Source of the DNA: Blasia pusilla | Lineage: Eukaryota; Marchantiophyta; Marchantiopsida; Blasiales | DNA length: 64,000 nucleotides | Direction: 5' to 3' | Assembly: GCA_050084515.1 (NCBI GenBank) | Contig: CM114271.1 | Coordinates: forward strand, 47,430,001 to 47,494,000 | In this document: in pieces, positions 55,800 to 64,000 of the stretch | How positions within the stretch are numbered: the stretch's first letter is position 1 | Layout of the letters: every line of letters begins with the position of its first letter | Notes under the pieces: generated by a model | The model's database searches: none | What the model was told of the DNA's origin: nothing | What the model saw: the letters and a program-made list of their open reading frames with translations, nothing else | Program-made: the position numbers and the translations under genes

Positions 55800-56925
55800 T
55801 TGGTAGATGAGCACGTGCAGACCGCGTGGAGCGAGGCGTTTGCACCGGAGCGTGATGGGTCTGAGGAACCCGAGGTAGCAAGGAGTGCTACGATGACACC
55901 CTTGGATACCACACCCATTGCGTTGTGTATCCTAGAGGAGGGTATTCGAGTGTCAGATCTCTTTGGAGGGATTAGCACCGGGTTAGTTGTTGTTTTGCAG
56001 GCAGGACTGCGAGTGCAGCAGTACATGTATGTGGAGAGTGATGATGTAGCAAGGCGCGTCTCACTATGACATGTGGGGCAGATACGCCTACGTTTTCCCG
56101 ACTTATTGTCTGCATCCGCGGTAAAGGGATACCAGAGTTCCCTACCCAGGGATATTTCATTGCCGGGGGCGCAGGACTTAGAACGGGTAGGGACCATTGA
56201 TTTGGTCATTTCCGGTTGGCCATGTCAGGGCCAATCGAGTGTTGGACAAGGCAGCGGGTTGGCTGACACTCAATCCACGTTGTGTTGGGAGATGTTGAGG
56301 GTCTTATGGTAGTTGCAAAAGCACTAGTCTCCTTCTCCAGCCTACATTCTAGAGAATGTTCCGATCTTAGGAGACTCCATGTCACGGGTGGTGACGAGTG
56401 CTCATCAGGTGCGTGCCTAGATTGGCCCAACCTTGTTCTTGGATGCGGCAAGTGTAGGTTCTAGAGCCCATCGCCAGCGTCTATGGTGGACCAACTTGGT
56501 ACCCCATACGATGTTACGGAGGGCGTAGGCGAGAGTGGAGCGCCCCTCCCATTTGTTAGTGGATTCCATTGTGGATCCAGGTTGTCGATCACAAGCAGTG
56601 AGGCACGATGATCGACCACCGTTGACTATGGTCAACAGGGTAGGCAGGCCGCAGGTAGCCTTGCCCACGTTTGTGAGTTTTTTCGCTTCCTATGCATACA
56701 AGGAGGCAAGTCCTGGCTTGGTTTGGGATGACCAGGTTCAGCGGTTGGTGGAGCCCAACGTCGACGAGAGAGAGCGAGCGATGGGATTTCCCATAGGAGT
56801 GACGGCAGTACTGTTAGTGTCAGAGGCATCACGACACCATGTCTTGGGTTAGGAAAGGACCTGAACTGCTTGACATGGATCCTCACCTTGGGAGTGGTTG
56901 AGCAGCGCCGTATGAGATCGTGACA
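55800..56925 (+). pseudogene. DNMT3-like cytosine-5 DNA methyltransferase inside element B
   Basis: Motifs appear in the canonical order in a single frame: I, VSDLFGGISTGLVVVLQAGL (about 55947); acidic ligand YMYVESDDVARR (about 56026); IV, DLVISGWPCQGQSS with catalytic Cys codon at 56223-56225; VI, YILENVPIL with ENV at 56352-56360; VIII, GSRAHRQRLWWTN (about 56460); then a recognition region and DERERAMGFPIGVT at about 56763, followed by VSEASR...LG and, in another frame, DLNCLTWILTLGVVEQRR to about 56925. The tail resembles the DNMT3/DRM ending (ERxxGFPxxYT...SRxxRQRLLG). Motif IV has SGWPC, so the PC dipeptide is kept. In-frame stops at about 56067, 56310, 56328, 56412 and 56526 make this copy inactive. 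It lies between protease and RT, so in intact relatives it was probably part of the Pol polyprotein. Expected role, inferred: methylating element or host DNA. Confidence 0.85.
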
Positions 56926-57434
56926 GATCACAACGGTTGTGTTGGTGAGCCCCATGCCTACTGAGACGCTGGAGGCAGTGGCTGGTGGCGAGACCCGAGG
57001 AGATCTACACACCAGTGGAGATTGGGAGAGACACCCTTGGACTTCTTCGGATGTTTTGCAGATACGCTAGGAGATGATAGCCACAACATCGAGCGTGGTT
57101 CTGGGCAATGCACATGGAGGAGATCAAAGTTTGCATTTGGCTACAGGAGAGCGTCCGAGTGTTATTGTTGGAGACAAGGTTGCACCACTGATACCCGCGT
57201 CGGAGAGTCCTACCGTAGTCACGATGGAGACTTTGGAGCCAAATACGGGCCCTAAGAGGAGAGCGGCGCCGGATACATCAGTTCCTCAGGAGTTATAGGA
57301 GCTGCTTTGCGTTTAGCATGGAGGATTTGGGTACGCTGAAGGGACCGGGGATCCGCATTGAGTTGTCGAGTGATATGTTGATCTTCCGATGACCCTAAAG
57401 GTATAGTGATATGGAGAGGGCTCTGATTTAGAGT
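56926..57434 (+). other. Linker between methyltransferase and RT in element B
   Basis: Decayed coding sequence with several stops and frame changes; no domain recognised. It probably held the link to the RT N-terminus. Confidence 0.4.
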
Positions 57435-57632
57435 ATGAGCCAAGAGTTGGTTGGAGCAAGACTAGTGGAGATGTCGCATGGGAAGTATGCATCTGCCAAT
57501 GTCATGCCCGCCAAGAAGGATGTGCATGGCAACTGGACAGATAGACGGATATGTGGGGATTACCGACCTATCAATCGGCAGACGAAGTCTTGGAGTGCCT
57601 TGGTACTGGCAGCGTTGCGAGCACCGTGCTAG
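57435..57632 (+). pseudogene. Reverse transcriptase N-terminal fragment
   Basis: Reads ARLVEMSHGKYASANVMPAK then KDVHGNWTDRRICGDYRPIN, the standard start of a Ty3/gypsy RT. At NRQTKS (about 57588) the homology stops; the YxDD catalytic core and RNase H are absent. Confidence 0.8.
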
Positions 57633-57755
57633 AGAGCGGGATCGGATCCTACATTAGGACAGACGGTTCCGTTGGGAGGGGACATATGTTTTGAGGGTTT
57701 GGGAGGATGGTAGAGTATGCTTAGTGCCGCATCCTTCGCAGAGACCATGACTAGT

Positions 57756-58532
57756 GCAGCATGCCTACGAAGAGTTTGGTCACTTTGGGGTGAAACGGAC
57801 GTACAACTTGCTCCAGATTGAGTATTGGTGGCGAGGCATGCATACTAACGTTCAACAATTTGTTGCCATGTGCATGGTGTGTGATCGGGTCCGAGCATCG
57901 TTCAATGCTCCAACTCCATAGTTGCATCCATTACCGATCACGGGCTTAGGATATAGATGAAGTTTGGATTTTGCCAAAGACCTTTTCCTTTAACGGAGCG
58001 TCACAGTCGTTATGTGTTGGTGATGGTCGAGCACTTCTCAAAGTGGATCGAGTTGGTTGCATTTTCTGACAAAGCAAGTGAGGGAGTAGCTTATGCCTTC
58101 CTTGACGGAGTGTTGAGTCATTATGGCGCATCGGCTGAGGTGTTGATAAACCAGGGTACCGAGTTTCGCGGTGAGTTCCAAGCCTTGTGTGATCAGGCGC
58201 AGATCGACCACAACACGACTTCGCGAGATCAACGCGAGTCGGATGGATTAGCGGAGAGAGTTGTGCAGACGGTGAAGAGGGGTTTACGCAAGTATGGCTT
58301 GCAACGAGGTCACCTAGGAGATTGGGACCTCTAGTTTCCATTGTTGGCGATGGGATACAAATTCAGCATGCAAGCATCCTTAGTGTCTTTTTCACCGTAC
58401 TTGCTACTTTATGGCCGAGAGCAAGATTTACCTACGGCCATTCGTCGAGATGCTGGTGAGGTGCTGGACCTTGATGATCTAGATGTATGGATGCAAGCAT
58501 TTCTGAGAGGGCTGAGTTGTTTCGGAGAGTGA
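57756..58532 (+). pseudogene. Integrase of element B, second catalytic Asp changed
   Basis: Zinc-binding part: HAYEEFGHFGVKRTYNLL ... WWRGMHTNVQQF ... CMVCDRV (HHCC type). Catalytic core: RHSRYVLVMVEHFSKWIEL, then VLINQGTEFRGEF where TDQGTEF is expected (Asp to Asn, GAC to AAC), and SDGLAERVVQTVKRGLRKYG with the Glu region altered. C-terminal YLLLYGREQDLPT is typical. Confidence 0.85.
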
Positions 58533-59007
58533 TGCCAATGGCGTTCGAGAACTTGGCAATTGCGCAACATCGGGATACGTTGAGGTATGCGACTGTTCGC
58601 GGTGGTGATTATCGACCAACTATCCGGAGGTTTCATCAGGGAGATTATGTCTACTTGCAGGAGACAACATCGACGACGTTGGATGTGACCGCATGGTGCA
58701 CTATCCTGAGAGTGCGTGACGTTTTGCCATCCGGTGTCCTCTTGCTGGAGGGACGCGGTGGTATGGTATGGAAGGACCATATGCGTAATTGTGTGCGCCA
58801 TGTCACCTCCCTAACATTGATGGTACAATAGATCCGATCTCTGCAATAGTTCGTGCAGGCTTGTGTTGTATGTTGTGTGGTTTTGCTCGAGGTGCGGCCA
58901 TGATGCTATTCTGTGATGGATGTTCGAGAGGTTGGCATATGGCATGTCTGACGCCACCTCTCACTAGGGTTCCTCGGGGACGATGGATGTGTCCCAGATA
59001 TACATAG
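58487..59007 (+). pseudogene. Integrase C-terminal region ending in a PHD finger
   Basis: After a frame change, AELFRRVMPMAFENLAIAQH and YRPTIRRFHQGDYVYLQ continue the integrase tail. A second change near 58795 leads to [20 protein letters not shown] then [13 protein letters not shown] and GRWMCPRY. The CxxC, CDGC, WHxxC, WxCP spacing is a C4HC3 PHD finger; the last Cys is Tyr here (CPRY). It occupies the place where chromoviruses carry a chromodomain. TAG follows directly. Confidence 0.8.
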
Positions 59008-59192
59008 AGGAAATACTAGGTAGGTTTCAATTCCGACTTTTTCGGTGACATGGATGATAGGAAGGCAACTAATGATGGGGCCACATGAGCATCCGACCTT
59101 TCTCCTCTTAGCGTCCTTGAGATGTATGTGGTGGTAGGTAGGGATAGATGGCTATCTGGAGTTAGAGGAACCTAACCACCAACTAGGCGGCA

Positions 59193-59310
59193 ATTGGAGA
59201 TATTTTGGTACTTCTCGCCTCTGTGTATGGATACCATGAGTTAGCATGGGATCGTGTGTGTTTGTATGTGTGTTCGATGAGAACGATGTATGTTGTGTAG
59301 CGATGTGTAT
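59193..59310. repeat. 118-bp direct repeat, left copy
   Basis: About 95% identical to 59839-59956 (about six mismatches). The two copies bracket a 528-bp insert. Confidence 0.92.
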
Positions 59311-59838
59311 ATGCACGACTGCTGTCACGACTATTAGGATAGATCGGCGGGATCTAGCAGAGTATCTGCACGAGTAGTGTAGGACATGTCCAGTAGGTCG
59401 AGGATGACCTGATGAGGTCCCCGGAAACCTGAGAGAGCAGGTTTTCCCTTTGTTTCGGCTCATTTGGAGCCATATAGAGAAATTTACTATTTTGGGTAAG
59501 TTTCCATGTTGGGGATTATTGACTTTCCATTTTGGGAAGTGGCCCTTGACCCGCTACAACAGATCAAGAGCCAAGGAGGTGACCTGCGAACATAGGTTAC
59601 CGTTGAGAGGGTTTGGGAGGGGGAAGGGGGTATACCTCCAAGAGAGAAAACTTGAGAGCTCATTCTCTCTTTATTGAACCTATTGGCATGAGGTGGCAGA
59701 GCTATGGTCTTGCTTGCCTTGTGTGTGTAACCCAAGCCTCTCATTAGGAGAGTGGGTTTGGTTTGACATTGAGAGACACACGTGAGAGTGCACACATATG
59801 AGAACTATAGTGTTGTGATAGAGATTTGATCTTACTTT
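59311..59838 (-). mobile_element. Internally deleted derivative of element A
   Basis: 59323-59570 matches 49103-49345 and about 59600-59838 matches 52130-52372, same order and orientation, with about 35 bp in place of the 2.8-kb gag-protease interior. No coding capacity. Confidence 0.85.
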
Positions 59839-59956
59839 ATTGGAGATATTTTGGTACTTCTTGCCTCTGTGTATGGATATTATGAGTTAGCATGGGATCG
59901 TGTGTGTTTATGTGTGTGTTCGATGACAACGATGTATGTTGTGTAGCGATGTGTAT
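59839..59956. repeat. 118-bp direct repeat, right copy
   Basis: Partner of 59193-59310. Confidence 0.92.
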
Positions 59957-59965
59957 GCGTATGAG

Positions 59966-60119
59966 AAGCCCGCGAATGATAGAAATTAATGATGTTGCAC
60001 ATACATTTATTTTTTTCTTGCACCCCCTAGCAGGGGAAATTTTTTTTGCTGCCCAGTTGCCACGTGTCAAACAAAGAGGTGTTTGCAAACAAGAAGACAT
60101 TCTCCCATAATAATATAGA
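59966..60119 (-). mobile_element. Short non-autonomous Helitron, copy H6 (3' truncated)
   Basis: Minus-strand start TCTATATTATTATGGGAGAA; internal blocks GTTTGCAAACACCTC, GACACGTGGCAACTGGGCAG and ATGTGCAACATCATTAATTT. Head to tail with H7. Confidence 0.75.
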
Positions 60120-60333
60120 TAAGGTACCCGTGCGATGCACGAGAAATAAAAAAGTGTTTGAAGATCTAGTGTACAGCCCGTGAAGGGAAGAGATAACGAT
60201 GCTACATATAAATTCAATTTTTATTTTTTTTTGTCGGTTGTAATGAAACATTTTCCTGCCGCCCAATTACAACATGTCGAGTAGAGAGGTGTTTGCAAAT
60301 GAAGAAAGCACTCTCCTATAATAATATAAATGA
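60120..60333 (-). mobile_element. Short non-autonomous Helitron, copy H7
   Basis: Abuts H6. The minus-strand 3' end has CGTGCATCGCACGGGTACCT; the 5' end reads TCATTTATATTATTATAGGA. A more degraded relative continues to about 60480. Confidence 0.75.
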
Positions 60334-60480
60334 TAATCATTTTGTAAAGATAAAAAAAAGGTGTGAATAACACTAACCATATGGCACACAAATTTTTTTA
60401 AAAATTCATAACACATGAAATATTTTTTTCCCAAACTAAAAAATAATATTCCAAGAATAATATAGATCGATGTAAATATA

Positions 60481-61196
60481 TTTCATTTATATGAATTATC
60501 TCTAATCAAAATAGAAACGACAATCACATCCGTGGCAGTCTCCAAAACAACGGACGGTTTTTCGGATTCTGACAAATAGAATGGGGTTTGTCGCTCTTGT
60601 TACTTCCAGGTGTCGGGATTACGGGACTCTCAGGTGAGATTACAGCCGTCCTCCTTCAAACGCCACCTGTCCATTGGCCAAGGGTGGAGCTACACTAGCT
60701 CCTAGGCTAATCTGTGCCCTTCATTATTAAATCCGACGGTAAAGTATCGTCATTTGGTTTCAACCGTCCTCCCGTGGTCTCTCGCGCTGTCGTCGGGATC
60801 GTAGTTTACTGTAAAGAGTTGTCCTGGCAACGCATCGCGGAGAGTCGGAGACTAAACTGCAACGTCGCCTGGACACGTAGCGCTGGCTCCCTGGCCAACT
60901 CGACGTGATCGGCTAAAATCTTCTTTACGAGAGCCACGTGCGCGGGAGCGTCGCATGCCGGTGAAGAAAGGACGGAACGTGAAGACGTCGCTTTCTAATA
61001 GATTCTAGATTGGTATGAACTTACATCGATACGGCCCTACTAATGCTTCTAAATTTCGATATTTTCTTACGTTGACACGTAGTTTTGTTTGGATGAGAAA
61101 AATCAAACCATGTAAAAAAAGATGGGGGGTTTACCGTGCTTAGAACGTCCGTAATCTTTCGGGTGTTCCCATGTTTATTCCGCATTCTTATTTATA
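60481..61196. other. Spacer, no gene recognised
   Basis: More GC-rich than its surroundings at 60.55-61.0 kb. A 64-codon plus-strand frame at 60714-60908 is unrecognised. Confidence 0.4.
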
Positions 61197-61382
61197 TAGT
61201 AAGGTGTCCTGAAATAGTAAAGTTTGTAAGAACTAGTGTTCATAAAGAGATTAACGATGTTGTAAGTAATTTTTTTTTCACTGTCGGTAAGATGTGAAAT
61301 ATTTTCTTGATATCCAATTGTCACGTGCTAAACATAGAGGTGTTTGCAAATCAAAAAGGCACTCCCCATAATAATATAAATA
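61197..61382 (-). mobile_element. Short non-autonomous Helitron, copy H9, diverged
   Basis: Family blocks AGATTAACGATGTTG, GGTAAGATGTGAAATATTTT, CACGTGCTAAACATAGAGGT, GTTTGCAAATCAAAAAGGCA and ATAATAATATA, in plus-strand order. Confidence 0.65.
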
Positions 61383-62861
61383 TGTTTACTTGACATGTGG
61401 CAATCGGGGAAAAAAATGTTCCTTGGTATATGGGAAAATAGACTATGGGAAAATATTTCCCATTTTGTAAGTATAAAGATTTTATTTTTTTGTGCAACAT
61501 GATTAATCCTTTCAATTGACAAAAAAATAATTCTTACATGGGAAAATGTAAGACTATACAATCCTTCCACCATCAGGTATGTTTGTGGAACTCAATTCCA
61601 TCCGCACTGTGAGAGTTTGGATTGTTATATTAACTTTTTAGAAAGAAAAACATTATCTCCATCCAAATAGTTGTGCGTGTTTGGATGGTTTACTAAACTA
61701 CTGGTGAACAATACAATAATTTTAAATTGTGGAAGTATGGAAGGAAACAACGTAGAAAGTAACATTGAGGAGGAAAGTTGGCTGTGGGTAGGCAAAACCA
61801 AAGCTCCGATCAACGACACCAAAACATCAATAAGATTCCACTTGCGCTTCTGAATACTCTTTTAGATAGTTTTTCCTTTCTTTTGGATCTTTTCCATTCA
61901 AATTCATTTTCCTTTCCCAAAATATGAAATTTGAATTCACTTGATGATTTTAGAAAATAATCATAATTTTCATTTCAAAATTCAAATAGAATTTCTATCT
62001 TCTTAACTCTTTGAAGAGTAATAACATTCCACTCTTCGAAGTAATTCCACTCCTCAATGAAAATTCAAATGATATCTCAATCCCCTAAATAATTTCACCT
62101 TTCAATAAAATTTAAACATAATCTACTCCTTCTCAATATTCGTTTTCCCTCTCATTACATATGAAGTAAGGGACAAAATTTTAATTTTCTGGCTATTTTT
62201 TCTAGAATTTAACATATTTTGTCTTATTATACACCTAGATCACATATTATATTATGAATAAAATAAATCATAAGTCAATTAAAATATTTATTTCCCTCTT
62301 ACACTTCAATTCTTTGTCTCTACCCATCTAATGTGACTCAAGGAACAAAATTCAAACATATTTCACTCTTGTCTTATTATTCTACTACTTTGTCTTATTG
62401 TACATAAGGATCGCCCATTACAAGATAGATAGAAGATAGATAGATAAGAAAGATACTTCTCAAATCCTAACCCATTTTGAAACTAACATTGCTCATCGAC
62501 TACTAACACGTTTGAGTAGTCGCGTTCCATGTCAAGTGATGACAAGAGACTTTGGGTAGCAAAGCGCTATGAAGAATTCTATAACTATGTGCATAATTTT
62601 TAGACTCACTAGAGTAGATCCATGGTTTGGATTACTAGTCTAAACTTGTGTAATGTACAAATTTAAACTATTTTTCATAATTAACTTTTATGGTCCCAAT
62701 TATAGTGTGTTTTTTAATAAAATTTGTAATTGTAAACATCCCTTTAGTTGGAGCGTCATCCGACATTAAAATTTACTCAAAAAAATATATTTATATATAT
62801 TTTTAAAAATATAATACTCATGATAAACTTTGAGATGGGGTGGGCGATCCCTACCCACTCT

Positions 62862-62936
62862 CAAAAAGCCCCAAAGTTTTTAATTGTGATTTAAAATTTC
62901 AAAAAGCCCCAAAGTTTTTAATTGTGATTTAAAATT
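62862..62936 (+). repeat. 38-bp tandem duplication
   Basis: CAAAAAGCCCCAAAGTTTTT followed by AATTGTGATTTAAAATT occurs twice in a row with no mismatch in the shared part. Confidence 0.95.
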
Positions 62937-63197
62937 GCGGCACTTTGTGAGGGGTGGTAGGGAAAGTAATTAATGAACGGGTGAAAAGTCAAAATGGAAA
63001 GGAAGAAAAGGAGAGTGTACGCACTGCGTAATTATTTTTGATGAATGAATAACCTATATTACTATAGGAGGGCGCTTTTTTGATTTACAAACAAATGGCG
63101 CCTGGGAAATAAAAAAAATTTCACATACTAAAGAAAAAAATGAGTTTAAATGCACCATCATTAGTCCCTTCCTCTCATGGATTATGCATTAGTAAAA

Positions 63198-63410
63198 ATT
63201 CTTTAAATTCTGGATACAATACACTTAAAAAACTAGCTAAACATTTTTTTATTTCAATTAATAGTAGGGAAGAAAAGAACTCTCCGAAAGCAATAATCAC
63301 GCAGCAAGAATTCTTTAAATTCTGGATACAATACACTAAAAAAACTAGTTAAACCTTTTTTTATTTCCATTAATAGTAGGAAAGAAAAGAACTCTCCGAA
63401 ATAATCACGC
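63198..63410 (+). repeat. Tandem duplication, unit about 105 bp
   Basis: 63198-63302 and 63310-63410 share ATTCTTTAAATTCTGGATAC, TTTATTTC.ATTAATAGTAG and AAAGAACTCTCCGAAA, with small differences. Confidence 0.93.
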
Positions 63411-63460
63411 TGTCCCAAGAATATATACATTTTTAAATACGTTATAAGAATATTTTCTAG

Positions 63461-64000
63461 CTCGTGAAACGCCGCACCCGGCCCGGGAAACGAAGTGGGA
63501 AGAGGTTCGCTCGCTCCCGCGCACACGGAGCTCTTGGAAGCCGGAGGGCAAGCATTCTCGTGCAGAGGGCTTCATTGGCGCCAAATGGTCGAGTAACACG
63601 AATCCTGTGGAGTGGTTCGTCCAGATGCGCGGCTGCTAGCTTAGGGTGTGCTAGGGGTGTCGGAGCCGAACGACGTACTCTACGGCTGCGCTACTCTATG
63701 CTGTGCCCATGTGCATAGCGGCCATCTTTCAATTCAAATTGTCGGAAGAAAAATTTAACCGGAAGGATCGGAGGAGCGGGTATGGAGAAATCGCCTCAAA
63801 TCGGAACACCGGCACGACCTCGATGGCAACACCGCACGCTTGATGTCTGGTTCAAGAAGTGGATCCGGGCTCACTTCATATCGTAGTTCGTCCGTCCGCT
63901 TGCTCTTTTGGTGAAACGCTCAGTAGCCAGATGATGCTCTGAATCGACGAGCGAACGGGGGGAGTTCAGTCTACTTCCAGGGAGACCGTCCTTCACGCGA
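63461..64000. other. GC-rich window edge, possible 5' region of a gene beyond the window
   Basis: Composition changes sharply near 63465. A short plus-strand frame at 63782-63886 encodes MEKSPQIGTPARPRW then QHRTLDVWFKKWIRAHF. It is not recognised and may be an upstream or chance frame. Confidence 0.25.

Larger units (their letters stand above)
53391..59192 (+). mobile_element. Decayed Ty3/gypsy retrotransposon carrying a DNA methyltransferase and a PHD finger (element B)
   Basis: Order of domains on the plus strand: Gag with degraded zinc knuckle, protease, cytosine-5 DNA methyltransferase, N-terminal piece of reverse transcriptase, integrase (zinc-binding and catalytic parts), C-terminal linker, PHD finger. 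Protease, methyltransferase, RT piece and integrase all share one frame (positions divisible by 3), broken by many stops, with frameshifts near 58495 and 58795. Protease before integrase and integrase last is the Ty3/gypsy order. LTR boundaries were not found. Confidence 0.85.
61383..63460. other. AT-rich gene-free stretch
   Basis: No supported gene. A fragment near 61490-61525 matches the Helitron family in reverse. Two tandem duplications are listed separately. Confidence 0.5.

Overview
The window is nuclear DNA of a land plant. Evidence: spliced genes with about 50 to 1800 bp GT-AG introns, a plastid-targeted ClpR subunit, a TIC32-like plastid envelope dehydrogenase, a plant-type PI4-kinase beta, telobox promoter motifs, Helitron termini and Ty3/gypsy relics. 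I cannot name the species. The proteins look somewhat diverged from angiosperm homologues as I remember them, and the methyltransferase-bearing retroelement hints at a seed-free lineage, but that is a guess.

Gene-rich part (1-31.9 kb). Five genes could be reconstructed exon by exon, each with an intact reading frame across all junctions: CLPR3 (minus, 132-4521, 9 exons, 337 aa); a 100-aa protein resembling a small mitochondrial complex I subunit (plus, 5099-6290, 3 exons), divergent from CLPR3 across 577 bp; a TIC32/retinol-dehydrogenase-like SDR (plus, 9571-12425, 8 exons, 322 aa) whose first donor site is GC and lies on a CT/AC microsatellite; the shared Pol I/III subunit RPAC1/POLR1C (minus, 14451-17935, 9 exons, 366 aa) with an upstream telobox; and PI4-kinase beta (minus, 24341-31903, 16 exons, 1235 aa). 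They are unrelated housekeeping genes, not an operon-like system.

Accessory part. The stretch 18.4-24.3 kb is AT-rich with coding-like minus-strand fragments, one resembling the C-terminal motif of a PIF1-type helicase. The stretch 32-35 kb is GC-rich with no recognised gene. From 35.5 to 49 kb the DNA is AT-rich, with simple repeats, a few unrecognised coding-like fragments and short non-autonomous Helitrons, all pointing the same way and sometimes head to tail.

Retroelement cluster (49.1-60 kb). A minus-strand gag-protease element (element A, 49103-52374) lies next to a decayed plus-strand Ty3/gypsy element (element B, about 53.4-59.0 kb). Element B is the most interesting object. Between protease and reverse transcriptase, in the protease frame, it carries a DNMT3-like cytosine-5 DNA methyltransferase, and its polyprotein ends in a PHD finger after the integrase. 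It is full of stops, two frameshifts and a deletion of most of RT/RNase H; many lesions look like C-to-T or G-to-A changes. A 0.5-kb derivative sharing both ends of element A sits at 59.3-59.8 kb between two 118-bp direct repeats. A similar arrangement (188-bp repeats around a 650-bp insert) occurs in CLPR3 intron 2. The final 3.5 kb is AT-rich with short tandem duplications and a GC-rich edge.
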